A stretch of DNA of 64,000 bases from Lolliginicoccus suaedae (GTDB taxonomy: Bacteria > Actinomycetota > Actinomycetes > Mycobacteriales > Mycobacteriaceae). The notes under the pieces were generated by a model. It had not been told where the DNA came from. It ran no database searches and saw only the letters and a list, made by a program, of their open reading frames with translations. The position numbers were made by a program, and so were the translations under genes. Position 1 is the stretch's first letter; every line of letters begins with the position of its first letter. The stretch spans positions 124,001-188,000 of the forward strand of contig NZ_VSSO01000001.1 of assembly GCF_008312885.1 (NCBI RefSeq), in the 5' to 3' direction. Shown piece after piece: positions 23,612 through 32,367 of the stretch.

Positions 23612-24383
23612 CTTCCTCCTCGTCAGCGCCGCGAGCCTCCTCGCGGTGATCGTGCTGATGGCGATCACCGCGCGCATCGGCTTCACGCTGGGCAGGCACA
23701 ACGTCGTCGATGTCACCTGGGGCCTCGCGTTCGTCGTCATCGCGCTCGTCGCGGCCCTCGTAGGAACGGGCGAGCCTGCCCGGCGGATCGTGGTGGCGCT
23801 CCTCGTGGCCATCTGGGGCCTGCGGCTCTCCTGGCACCTGCTGCAACGCACCCGCGGTCACGGCGAGGACCCTCGCTACGCGGCGATGCTCGAGCGGCAC
23901 GGCAGCGACTCGCCGTGGGTGCCCATCACTCGCATCTACCTCACCCAGGCGCTCGCTGCCTGGTTCATCTCCCTGCCCATCCAGGTGGCGGCCATCTCCG
24001 ACGGGCCGCTCGGCTGGATCGCGTTCGCCGGGATCCTGCTGTGGATCGTCGGCGTGCTGTTCGAATCAGTCGGCGACCACCAGCTGCGCGAGTTCAAGGC
24101 GGACCGCGCCAATCGCGGCAAGATCATGGACCGCGGGCTGTGGTCGTGGACCCGCCACCCGAACTACTTCGGTGATGCGTGCGTGTGGTGGGGCATCTTC
24201 CTCATCGCCGCCGATGTGTGGCCCGGCGCGCTGACGGTGCTCTCGCCAGTCGTGATGACGTACTTCCTCGTCTACGCCACGGGCGCGCGGCTGCTCGAGC
24301 AGCACATGGCCGATCGTCCCGGGTTCCGCGAGTACCAGGAGCGCACCAGCTACTTCGTGCCGCTGCCGCCCAAGCGCGGGTAG
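23604..24383 (+). CDS. DUF1295 / steroid 5-alpha-reductase-like membrane protein
   Basis: 259 residues with about six membrane segments. The C-terminal signature GLWSWTRHPNYFGDACVWWGIFL and YQERTSYFVPLPPK is that of the DUF1295 and ICMT/steroid reductase superfamily, which bind NADPH and often reduce a carbon double bond. In this operon it could reduce the exomethylene or alkene made by the methyltransferases. ATG 23604 overlaps the end of the previous gene by eight bases. Last gene before a large palindrome at 24445. Confidence 0.85.
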   Translation: MSDFLLVSAASLLAVIVLMAITARIGFTLGRHNVVDVTWGLAFVVIALVAALVGTGEPARRIVVALLVAIWGLRLSWHLLQRTRGHGEDPRYAAMLERHGSDSPWVPITRIYLTQALAAWFISLPIQVAAISDGPLGWIAFAGILLWIVGVLFESVGDHQLREFKADRANRGKIMDRGLWSWTRHPNYFGDACVWWGIFLIAADVWPGALTVLSPVVMTYFLVYATGARLLEQHMADRPGFREYQERTSYFVPLPPKRG

Positions 24384-24444
24384 TGCTGGGGGTTGCCTCG
24401 AATGGGCGGCGAGTGTGGCTCGGTGGCCGACTACCGGTAACGGT

Positions 24445-24507
24445 CCGCGAGTGTGCGAGAAACGACAGCTTTCTTGCTCAAGCGTGACGTTTTTCGCACA
24501 CTCGCGG
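24445..24507. repeat. Large imperfect palindrome between convergent genes
   Basis: CCGCGAGTGTGCGAGAAACG (24445-24464) and its complement at 24488-24507 match at 19 of 20 positions. The 23-base centre holds a further GCTT/AAGC pairing. The octamer ACTCGCGG or its complement occurs again several times within 24405-24550. It can end transcription of both neighbours, but the length, the internal structure and the repeated octamer suggest a repeat element. Confidence 0.75.
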
Positions 24508-24560
24508 CCCGATGGCCCCACGACTCGCGGCCAGACAACCCGCCACTCGCGGGGCCGTGA

Positions 24561-26000
24561 CTACCGGGTCTCGAGCCCTGCGGCCTCGGTGCGCGACCCC
24601 CAGCACTCCACGCCGGTGAGGTCCGGCATGTCGCTGCGCACGAACACCGGATCGAGACCCTGCTTGCGCTGGTCCCGGTAGTGCTTGAGCAGCCGGAACA
24701 CCACCACCGACAGCGGCGCGATGACCAGCAGGTTGATGGTGACCATGAAGCCCATGCTCAGATCGGCGAGCGACCACACCAGGGCCAGCGATGCCACCGA
24801 GCCGAGGAACACGCACGCCACCACGGCCATGCGGAACAGCTGGATGGCGAGGGTGGAGCTGTTGAGGAAGGCCATGTTGGCCTCGCCGACGTAGTAGTTG
24901 CCGAGCACGGAGCTGAACGCGAGGAAGAAGATCACCACGGCGAGGTAGTGGATCGCCCAGTCCCCGAACTGCATGGCGAGAGCCTCCTGGGTGAGGGAGG
25001 CGCCCTCGCGGCCCACCCCGTAGGAAGGGTCGGCGAGCAGGATGATGAACGCGGTCATCGAGCAGATCAGCAGGGTGTCGAAGTACACGCCGAGGGACTG
25101 GACGAGCCCCTGCTTGACCGGGTGCGAGACGGCTGCGGTGGCGCTGACGTTGGGGATGGAGCCCATGCCCGCCTCGTTGGAGTAGAGGCCACGGCGGATG
25201 CCGTTCATGATGACCGCGGCGATGCCGCCACCGACGATCTCCTGGATGCCGAAGGCGTTCTCGAGGATGAGCATGAACATGCCCGGTACCTCGCTGATGT
25301 TCAGCGCGACGACGACGAGCCCGAGGCCAACGTAGGACAGTGCCATCACGGGCACGAGCACCTCGGTGACCCGGGCGATGCGCCGCACCCCGCCGAACAC
25401 CACCATGGCGGTGAGTGCTGCGAGGATGACCCCGATGCCGACGGTGAACATGCCGGAGGTGTTGCCGGTGGAGGTCTGCACGACGTCGGAGATCGTGTTG
25501 GCCTGCACCGTGTTGAACACCAGCGAATAGGTGATCAGCGCGATGAGGGAGAACGCGATGGCGATGTGGCGATTACGGAGCCCGTAGGTGATGTAGTAGG
25601 CGGGTCCGCCGCGGTAGGAGTCGACGTCCTTGATCTTGTAGAGCTGCGCGAGCGTGGACTCGATGAAGGCGGTGGCGGCGCCGACGATGGCGGTGAGCCA
25701 CATCCAGAAGATCGCGCCGGGCCCGCCGATGGTGATCGCGATGGCCACGCCGGCGATGTTGCCAGTGCCGACGCGGGCTGCCGCGGCGATGGTGAAGGAC
25801 TGGAAGGCGGAGAGGCCCTTCTTGCCGTTCTCCATGACGAGGGCGGGCTCGGCGACGGCGCGGAACATGTCGCCGATCATCGTGATCTGCAGGACCCCCG
25901 ACCGGACGGTGTAGTAGAGGCCCGATAGGACGAGCACGGCCACGACGAAGTACCAGTAGACGTCGTTGATGCTGGTGATCGTGTCGATGACGGCTTCCAA
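24561..26000 (-). CDS. Alanine/glycine:sodium symporter (AGCS family)
   Basis: 479 residues with about ten or eleven membrane segments. The family signature is GTGNIAGVAIAITIGGPGAIFWMWLTA. Other markers are GGPAYYITYGL, NGIRRGLYSNEAGMGSIPNVSATA and SVLGNYYVGEANM. Members import alanine or glycine with Na+. TTG 26000 is the start that gives the usual N-terminus, with GGGGG upstream; it is an unusual codon, and a nearby downstream start cannot be excluded. The next 207 bases (26001-26207) show no gene. Confidence 0.93.
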   Translation of the reverse strand: MEAVIDTITSINDVYWYFVVAVLVLSGLYYTVRSGVLQITMIGDMFRAVAEPALVMENGKKGLSAFQSFTIAAAARVGTGNIAGVAIAITIGGPGAIFWMWLTAIVGAATAFIESTLAQLYKIKDVDSYRGGPAYYITYGLRNRHIAIAFSLIALITYSLVFNTVQANTISDVVQTSTGNTSGMFTVGIGVILAALTAMVVFGGVRRIARVTEVLVPVMALSYVGLGLVVVALNISEVPGMFMLILENAFGIQEIVGGGIAAVIMNGIRRGLYSNEAGMGSIPNVSATAAVSHPVKQGLVQSLGVYFDTLLICSMTAFIILLADPSYGVGREGASLTQEALAMQFGDWAIHYLAVVIFFLAFSSVLGNYYVGEANMAFLNSSTLAIQLFRMAVVACVFLGSVASLALVWSLADLSMGFMVTINLLVIAPLSVVVFRLLKHYRDQRKQGLDPVFVRSDMPDLTGVECWGSRTEAAGLETR

Positions 26001-26207
26001 GGCGGTGACCCCCAGGGGATGTGGCCCAGCACGCGGCCCGGCATGGTCGGTTGGCTCCGCTGAGCGTATCCCCGCACCGTCCTGTTACAGGCGTTTTTCC
26101 GGGTTCGCGGGACGGCTGGACCGGCGCTGATCTGCGGTTGCGCCCGCGATGCCCGGTTCCTCCTGATCGACGTTGTTACGTGGAGTTCACCGCGGCGCTG
26201 GTGCTGC

Positions 26208-27587
26208 TCACACGTCGCGCTGGATCGGCAGCTCGCCCGCGTCGATGAGGCTGGTGAACTTGCGGTAGTCCTGCTCGGCCTGGTCGGCGTAGGCGTTGGC
26301 ATAGGCGGCGATCGCACGGTCGAAGTGCTTGCCCTTGCGCAAGTAGGCGCTGAGCGCGCGGGGGTCGCCTGTCCGGGCATGGGCACGGGCGAGCAGGGCG
26401 CCGGTGAGCCGGCCGTAGTCATCGAGGTTCTTGCTGGTGAGGGTCTCGGGATCGATGTCGGCCTTGTGGTTGCGGAACTGGCGCACGTAGTAGTGCTGGT
26501 CGTCGATGCTTGTCCAGCCGAGGGTGACGTCGTGGTCGGCCTGGACGAGCTTGGTGCCCTCGATGACGCGCTGGCCGTGGTGCTCGGGCGCGGTGTAGTG
26601 CACGTAGGGGTCGAGCTGGGAGGCCGTGGCCTGCTTGACCTGCAGGATCAGTGCTTCCCCGGCGTTGCCTTCGAGCAGCACGAGATAGCTGCGCAGGCCG
26701 ACACTGCCGGTGCCGACGATGCGGTGGACGACGTCATGGGGGCGGTAGCGGCGCAGCAGGGTGCGCTGGGCGGCGGGCACGGTCTCGATGTAGTGGCGCA
26801 GCGCCTCGATCACCTGCTCCTCGACATCGTCGGTGACGTGGGTGCGGATCGGCGGATCGTCGGTGAAGCGCCAGCGGTCGCCGTCCTGGACCGTCCATTT
26901 GTCGGCGACGCGCCGGCTCGCGTTGCGCTGGGCCTTCTCGCGTGCGTCCTCGAGGTCGTCCTCGAGGTGCTTGGCCTTGATCTCGCTGATGGCTGTGTCG
27001 TCGGGGAGGGTCCGCCAGGAATCAAGGAAGGTCAGGTCGGCGAGGCGGTGCATGGTGCGGCGGTAGGCGCGCGAGGCGTGGCGGGCGGCCTTGCTGTACG
27101 AGTCGCGGTCGATGCCGTTGTCGCGCCCGGCGAGGACGAGGCTGGCGGCGAGGCGCTTGAGGTCCCATTCCCAGGGGCCGGGGACGGTCTCATCGAAGTC
27201 GTTGACGTCCATGATGATGCCGCCGAGGCGTCCGGCGAACAATCCGAAGTTGGCGGCGTGGGCGTCTCCGCACAGCTGGGCGTGCAGCCCGGTGACGGGA
27301 TCGTCGTGGAGGTCGTGGGCCATCAGCCCGGCGATGCCGCGATAGAAGGTGAAGGGGGTCTCGCTCATGCGGCCGATGCGGATGGGGATGAGGTCCTCGA
27401 CGCGTCCCTCGTTGGTGCGATGGATGTGCTCGGCGATGGTGGGCCGCGCGGGGGAGAGGGTGAGTTCGGCGTGGGCCTCGAAGGGCACCTTCTCGCGGAG
27501 GGCGTGCCCGAGATCGCGGGCCTCGTCGGCGCTGAGCCAGGCGTGATCGGCATCGGCGAAGAGGGTTCTCTGGGTGCGCGCGTCCAT
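26208..27587 (-). CDS. DUF2252 protein, protein-kinase-like fold
   Basis: 459 residues. DUF2252 proteins resemble aminoglycoside phosphotransferase and kinase folds. Here LCGDAHAANFG gives the HGDxxxxN-like catalytic loop and VNDFDET the metal-binding Asp segment. A glycine-containing N-lobe-like stretch and VGTGSVGLRSYLVLLEG also stand out. No substrate is known for the family. ATG 27587 removes an Arg-rich upstream extension. Its start faces the Hsp20 gene across the HspR box at 27626, so the two may share the control region. Confidence 0.85.
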   Translation of the reverse strand: MDARTQRTLFADADHAWLSADEARDLGHALREKVPFEAHAELTLSPARPTIAEHIHRTNEGRVEDLIPIRIGRMSETPFTFYRGIAGLMAHDLHDDPVTGLHAQLCGDAHAANFGLFAGRLGGIIMDVNDFDETVPGPWEWDLKRLAASLVLAGRDNGIDRDSYSKAARHASRAYRRTMHRLADLTFLDSWRTLPDDTAISEIKAKHLEDDLEDAREKAQRNASRRVADKWTVQDGDRWRFTDDPPIRTHVTDDVEEQVIEALRHYIETVPAAQRTLLRRYRPHDVVHRIVGTGSVGLRSYLVLLEGNAGEALILQVKQATASQLDPYVHYTAPEHHGQRVIEGTKLVQADHDVTLGWTSIDDQHYYVRQFRNHKADIDPETLTSKNLDDYGRLTGALLARAHARTGDPRALSAYLRKGKHFDRAIAAYANAYADQAEQDYRKFTSLIDAGELPIQRDV

Positions 27588-27625
27588 GCGACAACTGTGC
27601 CTGACGCGCCCCTTGGCATGCCAGC

Positions 27626-27646
27626 CTTGAGCGGAATACACTCAAC
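27626..27646. promoter_or_regulatory. HAIR element (HspR binding site)
   Basis: CTTGAGC-N7-ACTCAAC matches the HspR consensus CTTGAGT-N7-ACTCAAG at 12 of 14 defined positions with exact spacing. It lies about 84 bases upstream of the Hsp20 start. HspR represses dnaK, clpB and acr2-type genes in actinobacteria. Confidence 0.88.
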
Positions 27647-27729
27647 TATGTCCATGTTATGTCAGGTGCGGGGGCTAGCGAAGCTCCCCGGCCACCAGAA
27701 CAAGCAATTGGATGCAAGGAGGATCAACG

Positions 27730-28182
27730 ATGGCACTTCCTGCTCGACGCGCCGCTGCCACCCCGGCCCTGGGCCGCTGGGATCCGTTCCGTGACTTCGA
27801 GGAGATCTACGATCGCCTCGGCCGCTGGCTCGACACCACGCCCGGTGACGCCCCCTCGGCGTGGGTGCCCAACGTCGACATCGAGGAGACCGGCACCGCG
27901 TACCAGGTCGAGGCAGAACTGCCCGGCGTGAGCAAGGACAACATCGCGATCGAGTACCGCGACGGCGTCCTGCACATCTCCGGCGAGGTGGAGGAGAAGG
28001 AGCGCGACGGCATCGTCCACCGCCGCACCCGGCGCACCGGACGATTCAGCTACCAGGTGAGCCTGCCCACCGAGATCGACCACGACAACATCGGCGCGCA
28101 GCTCAACGACGGCGTCCTTGCTGTTACCCTGCCCAAGTCCGAGAAGCGCGACAACGCGCGCAAGATCGAGATCACTGGATGA
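27730..28182 (+). CDS. Small heat-shock protein, Hsp20/alpha-crystallin (Acr2-like)
   Basis: 150 residues. WDPFRDFEEIYDRL opens the protein, followed by an alpha-crystallin domain of about 90 residues (WVPNVDIEETGTAYQVEAELPGVSKDNI to the end) with the GVLAVTLPKSEK motif (family A-x-x-x-G-V-L). It is an ATP-independent holdase that keeps unfolding proteins soluble. ATG 27730 has an ideal AGGAGG. The HspR box upstream means it belongs to the heat-shock regulon, like Acr2 (Rv0251c) of M. tuberculosis. Confidence 0.95.
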   Translation: MALPARRAAATPALGRWDPFRDFEEIYDRLGRWLDTTPGDAPSAWVPNVDIEETGTAYQVEAELPGVSKDNIAIEYRDGVLHISGEVEEKERDGIVHRRTRRTGRFSYQVSLPTEIDHDNIGAQLNDGVLAVTLPKSEKRDNARKIEITG

Positions 28183-28239
28183 TCGGACCGCGTGCCCGGG
28201 CCGCCCGCCGGCCCGGGCACGCGCGCTACCGTGGACCCC

Positions 28240-28839
28240 GTGGCCACCAACGAACACCGACCCTCGCCGATCGCCGACCTGCTCTCGGCGCGCCGCTCGT
28301 TCCTCACACTCACCGACGAGGCGCCCAGCGATGCCGGCATCACCAGGCTCGTCCAGGCCTGCACATCCGTGGCCGACCACAAGGCCCTGCGCCCCTGGCG
28401 GGTCATCACCCTGCGCGGCGCTGCCCGCGAGCGCATGGGCGCCGCGATCGTCCGGCACGTGCACGGCGATGCCTCGGCGCTCACCGACCCCGAGCAGATC
28501 GAGGACGCGCGCAAGCTCGCCGCCAAGTCCTTGCGCGCCCCGCTGCTGATCGCTCTCGTGCACCGCGCCGTGCGCCACCCTAGCGTCCCGGAATGGGAGC
28601 AGATCGCCACAGCTGCGGGAGTCGGCCACTACCTGTCGCTGCTGCTGCACGACGAGGGATGGGGCGTGGTGTGGCGCACCGGCCCCTTCGTGGACATGGC
28701 CGAGGTCGCAGCGATGCATGGCCTGGAGGACAACGAGCGCCTGCTCGGATGGTTGTACGTCGGCGGCATCGAGCCAGGGGATGACAAGCCGCGCAACCGC
28801 AAGATCGACGCCGATCGGCTCATCACCCGGCTGGCATGA
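28240..28839 (+). CDS. Nitroreductase-family FMN protein
   Basis: 199 residues. LLSARRSFLTLTDEAPSDAGI is the FMN-phosphate-binding start of nitroreductases (the usual RRSxRxF is altered to RRSFLTL). ALRPWRVITLRG, GVGHYLSLLLHDEGWGVVWRTG and LGWLYVGGI complete the fold. It should use NAD(P)H to reduce a small substrate. No clear ribosome site is visible; GTG 28240 or GTG 28231 would fit, possibly as a leaderless message. Its stop overlaps the next start (ATGA), so the two are coupled. Confidence 0.85.
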   Translation: MATNEHRPSPIADLLSARRSFLTLTDEAPSDAGITRLVQACTSVADHKALRPWRVITLRGAARERMGAAIVRHVHGDASALTDPEQIEDARKLAAKSLRAPLLIALVHRAVRHPSVPEWEQIATAAGVGHYLSLLLHDEGWGVVWRTGPFVDMAEVAAMHGLEDNERLLGWLYVGGIEPGDDKPRNRKIDADRLITRLA

Positions 28840-29606
28840 GCTTCACCAAGACCGACGACGCGGGCAACGGTCCCGGCTTCTTCGCCGCGGAGGCCGCCGG
28901 GCTGCGCTGGCTGGGCGAGGCTGGCCTGCCGGTCGTCGCTGTGCATGAGGTGGGCAGCGGGCACATCTCTCTCGAGCGGCTCGCGCCCGCGGCCCCGAGC
29001 GCTCCGGCGGCCCGGCGGTTCGGTGCCGCGCTCGCCCGCTGCCACGCAGCGGGAGCCCCGGCGTTCGGCGCGCCGCCCGCCGGTCACGACGGTGGCCTCT
29101 ACATCGGCACCCAGCCGATGCCTGCTGGCCCGGGCAGCGAGCCCGGCTCGTGGGGATCGTTCTACGCCGCCCAGCGCGTATTGCCGTTCCTTCCTCGCGC
29201 CCGCGGGCTCGGCATGCTCGCCCCGGCAGCCGCGCGAACGGTGGAAGCGGCCTGCGCGGAGATCGCCGCCGGCACTTTCGACGATGGCGCGCCGCCCGCT
29301 CGCATCCATGGCGACCTGTGGGCGGGGAATGTCATGTGGACTCCATGCGGCGCGGTCGCGATCGATCCAGCGGCGCATGGCGGCCACGCGGAGACCGATC
29401 TCGCGATGCTCGCGCTGTTCGGCTGCCCGATGCTCAGCGAGATCCTGCGGGGCTACGAGACGATCGCTCCGCTGCGGGAAGGCTGGCGCGACCGGATACC
29501 GCTGCACCAGCTCCATCCGCTCGCCGTTCACGCGGCGGGGCAGGGGTCGCACTACGGGGACGCGCTCGAGCGCGCCGCGCGGCAGGTGCTCGCGCTCTGT
29601 CGCTAG
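28836..29606 (+). CDS. Fructosamine kinase / ketosamine-3-kinase family protein
   Basis: 256 residues. A kinase-like fold with the catalytic loop RIHGDLWAGNVMW and the metal-binding DPAAHGGHAETDLAMLALFG, both diagnostic of the family. LERLAPAAPS and the ALARCHAAG helix sit where expected. Members phosphorylate sugar-amine adducts, which then break down, so the role is deglycation. Co-transcribed with the upstream nitroreductase. Confidence 0.92.
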   Translation: MSFTKTDDAGNGPGFFAAEAAGLRWLGEAGLPVVAVHEVGSGHISLERLAPAAPSAPAARRFGAALARCHAAGAPAFGAPPAGHDGGLYIGTQPMPAGPGSEPGSWGSFYAAQRVLPFLPRARGLGMLAPAAARTVEAACAEIAAGTFDDGAPPARIHGDLWAGNVMWTPCGAVAIDPAAHGGHAETDLAMLALFGCPMLSEILRGYETIAPLREGWRDRIPLHQLHPLAVHAAGQGSHYGDALERAARQVLALCR

Positions 29607-29654
29607 CCGGGGCGGAGCGGGCCACGCAGGTATGGTTACGCACTCATGAGTAGC

Positions 29655-29673
29655 ATCGGTTAGGCTCACCTTG
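29655..29673. promoter_or_regulatory. IdeR/DtxR-type iron box
   Basis: ATCGGTTAGGCTCACCTTG matches the iron-box consensus at about 15 of 19 positions, with an unbroken GGTTAGGCTCACCT. It lies 72 bases before the siderophore-binding lipoprotein gene. Confidence 0.85.
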
Positions 29674-29744
29674 CTAGCTGGCTGTCATTGCGCGCAGGCA
29701 GCGGCCACCACTTTGCTCACGCTCATCCGGGAAGGCACGAACAC

Positions 29745-30764
29745 ATGGCACTGCGCCACCTAGGACCCCGCCACCCACGACCCCGTCATCGCGCATTGAT
29801 CGCCACGGGCATCGTTGCGGCCCTCTCCCTCGCGGGCTGCTCCGCCAGCGACGACGCGGCGAGCAATGCCACCGCTACTGGCTCGGGCATCAACGTCGAG
29901 CATGCCTTCGGGAGCACCGAGGTGCCCGAGGACCCGCAGCGCGTCGTCAGCGTCGGCTACAACGATCAGGACACCCTCCTCGCGCTCGGCGTCGTCCCGG
30001 TGGGCGCTTTCGACTGGTACGGCGACTATCCGGGCGGCGTGTGGCCATGGGGCCAGGAGTTGCTCGACGGGCAGGTTCCCACCGTCGTGGGCTCACCGGC
30101 CGGGGACATCGACATCGAGACCGTCGCTGCCCTCGGCCCCGACCTGATCGTCGGCACCTACACCGGGCTCAAGCAAGCACAGTACGAGCAGCTCAGCTCC
30201 ATCGCTCCCACGGTCGCGCAGCCTGATGACCACCCCGAGTGGGGCATCCCGTGGGACGCGCAGACCCGCATGATCGGGCAAGCCGTGGGCGAGCCTGACA
30301 AGGCCGAGGAGCTGATCGACGGCATCGCCGACACGATCGCCGAGGTCAAGGCCACGCATCCGGAGTTCGAGGGCAAGACCATCGCGGTGGGCGCGCTCAA
30401 CCAGCCGGGCGAGTTCGGCATCTACGGCCCCGCCGACCCGAAGGTGCGATTCTTCAACGAGCTCGGCTTCGTCAACCCGCCCGCCACCGAGGAGATCGCC
30501 GGCAATTTCTCGCCCATCTCCACCGAGCAGCTCTCCCTGCTCGATGTCGATGTCCTCATCTGGTACGCCAGCGCCGACTTCGAGCCGAAGCTGCGCGCCG
30601 AGCTCGACAAGACCGAGATCTACCAGCAGCTCGATGTCGTCAAGGATGGGCGGGCGATCATCCTCGCTGACGATGCCGCGCAGGCGATGTCGTGGAGCAC
30701 CGTGCTGAGCCTGCCGTTCGCGCTCGAGCGGATCCCCGACCGCATCGCCGAGCTGCTCCAGTAG
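29745..30764 (+). CDS. Iron-siderophore ABC transporter substrate-binding lipoprotein
   Basis: 339 residues. An Arg/His-rich N-terminus leads to ALIATGIVAALSLAGC, a lipobox with the lipidated Cys at about residue 32. The rest is a two-lobed periplasmic-binding fold: VPEDPQRVVSVGYNDQDTLLALGVVPVG, ALGPDLIVGTY, then VDVLIWY. This is the FepB/FhuD class. An iron box stands upstream. No permease or ATPase gene is adjacent, so it must work with a transporter encoded elsewhere. GGGAAGG precedes ATG 29745. Confidence 0.93.
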   Translation: MALRHLGPRHPRPRHRALIATGIVAALSLAGCSASDDAASNATATGSGINVEHAFGSTEVPEDPQRVVSVGYNDQDTLLALGVVPVGAFDWYGDYPGGVWPWGQELLDGQVPTVVGSPAGDIDIETVAALGPDLIVGTYTGLKQAQYEQLSSIAPTVAQPDDHPEWGIPWDAQTRMIGQAVGEPDKAEELIDGIADTIAEVKATHPEFEGKTIAVGALNQPGEFGIYGPADPKVRFFNELGFVNPPATEEIAGNFSPISTEQLSLLDVDVLIWYASADFEPKLRAELDKTEIYQQLDVVKDGRAIILADDAAQAMSWSTVLSLPFALERIPDRIAELLQ

Positions 30765-30768
30765 CTCG

Positions 30769-31317
30769 CTACAGCTCGGCTCCCGGCCCCGCGAGGCGCG
30801 GCACGACCAACCATCGTGCCGCGCCTTTCCGCGTTTCCAGGGCCTCGCGCGCCGAGAGCTCCACCGCGCGCTCCCCGCACCACCGGCGCAGCGCGGCGAG
30901 CCGTTCCCGGTCGAGCTCCGGTGGCACGCCACCGGCCGCATCGAGGCTGCCCGCGAGATTGGCAGCGGCCCGCCCCAGCAGCCGCCCGGCGCCGGTGGGA
31001 TTGCCGCGCGCGGCATGGGTGACGCCCACGGCGAGCTGGGCGAGGGCCCTCCACGCCTGGGCCTCATTGGCGGGCGCTGCTTTCCACGCATCCTCGAGCA
31101 ACTCGTGCGCATGGAAGGGGTGACCCGTCGCGAGGAGCGCGTCCGCGTCGCGCAGCGCCTGGGCTGCCGAGACGAAACCAGGAATGGAATGACCGCACTC
31201 CCGCTCATCACCGTGCGGCAGAGGGCGGCCCAGGCAGTCCCGCGGCCGCTGGTTGCGCGCGCGGCCATCGATATCACGGTCACGGCCAGCATGTTCGCGG
31301 TGATGCGGAGAGGTCAC
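30769..31317 (-). CDS. DUF309 protein
   Basis: 182 residues. An N-terminal charged stretch (RDIDGRARNQRPRDCLGRPLPHG) leads to a helical DUF309 domain with the signature HPFHAHELLEDAWKAAP and LAQLAVGVTHAARGNPTGAGRLL. The invariant His and Glu residues (HAHE) resemble a metal or active site, but no activity is known. GTG 31317 gives the family-like N-terminus. It ends five bases after the lipoprotein gene and converges on it. Confidence 0.85.
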   Translation of the reverse strand: MTSPHHREHAGRDRDIDGRARNQRPRDCLGRPLPHGDERECGHSIPGFVSAAQALRDADALLATGHPFHAHELLEDAWKAAPANEAQAWRALAQLAVGVTHAARGNPTGAGRLLGRAAANLAGSLDAAGGVPPELDRERLAALRRWCGERAVELSAREALETRKGAARWLVVPRLAGPGAEL

Positions 31318-31476
31318 GGTTCCATCGTCGCACGAGCACGCAGCACCAGGACGAACGCTCCGTGCCGTGCAAACGGGGGGCATGCTGGCTAGAGTTCTCC
31401 CATCGCGGTAGCCACGAGCACGCCGCACCGATCCCGGGCGCCCGCACCCGCCGCCCGACGAGCTTCGAGGGGCCCC

Positions 31477-32199
31477 ATGGCACAAGCCGTCATCACCGTC
31501 ATCGAGAATCACCCGAACTGTCCGCTGGACCTGCTCGAGGAGCCATTGCGGCAATGCCACCTCGAGGTCGTCCGCCCGTACTACGGCGATGCGATCCCCG
31601 GGCTCAGTGACATCGGCGACGGGATGATCGTGCTCGGCGGCTACCAGAACGCGCAGGCCGACGACGATTGCCCCTGGCTGCCGCGCGTCCGCGCGCTGAT
31701 GGCCGCCTGCGTCGAGGAATCAATTCCCCTCCTCGGCATCTGCCTGGGGGCACAGTTGCTGGCGCTGGCCTGTGGCGGACGCCTCGACCGGGACGCGGAG
31801 GCGGGGCTCGAGGCCGGCGTGGCGGCGGTGCAGTGGTCCGCCGATGCCGCGGGCGATGAGTTGTTCCGCCGCATCGCCACTGCCTGCGATCCGCTCCCGG
31901 TGCCGACCATGCACTTCGATGCCGTCAGCGCGCTGCCGCCCGGAGCGACGCTGCTCGGCTCGACCGAGCTCTACCGCAACCAGGCGTTCCGCGTCGGCGA
32001 CCGAGCCTGGGGGGTGCAGTTCCACCCCGAGGCATCGTTCGGTACGTTCCGGGCCTGGGCCACCGATGCCGCGGTGCAGGAATCGATCAGCCCCAACCGC
32101 TTCCTCGAGGAATACAAGGAGCGCGAGCCCCAGATCGAGGCGACCGCGCGGATGGTGGGCGCCTCGTTCCGCAGCGTCGTCATGGCACATTCCGCATGA
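31477..32199 (+). CDS. Class I glutamine amidotransferase (GMP synthase-like)
   Basis: 240 residues, one GATase-1 domain. The nucleophile cysteine lies in LLGICLGAQLLALACGG, and the His-Glu pair in WGVQFHPEASFGTF, so the triad is complete. No synthetase domain is attached. Free-standing members hydrolyse gamma-glutamyl compounds or feed ammonia to a partner. It stands 168 bases upstream of the 47-residue peptide and the SagB-like dehydrogenase on the same strand; a shared role is possible but only by position. Confidence 0.9.
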   Translation: MAQAVITVIENHPNCPLDLLEEPLRQCHLEVVRPYYGDAIPGLSDIGDGMIVLGGYQNAQADDDCPWLPRVRALMAACVEESIPLLGICLGAQLLALACGGRLDRDAEAGLEAGVAAVQWSADAAGDELFRRIATACDPLPVPTMHFDAVSALPPGATLLGSTELYRNQAFRVGDRAWGVQFHPEASFGTFRAWATDAAVQESISPNRFLEEYKEREPQIEATARMVGASFRSVVMAHSA

Positions 32200-32367
32200 C
32201 CTGCGCCACACGAGGATCCCTTCGCGCTGCTAAATCACCGGGTCGATGAAACAAATGTGATTGCTCATGTAACAATCCCTGGCTCTCCGTGCGATGTATC
32301 TGGCAGAACGTCCGGCGCGCCACCCGATCGGTGCGCGACCCGGCACCACGGGGAGAAAGGTCCATTG

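Noticed and set aside
27329-27338. CGCGATAGAA-like string inside the DUF2252 gene
   Set aside because: It lacks the CAAA start and the inverse arm, and lies in coding sequence, so it is not a fourth repeat copy.
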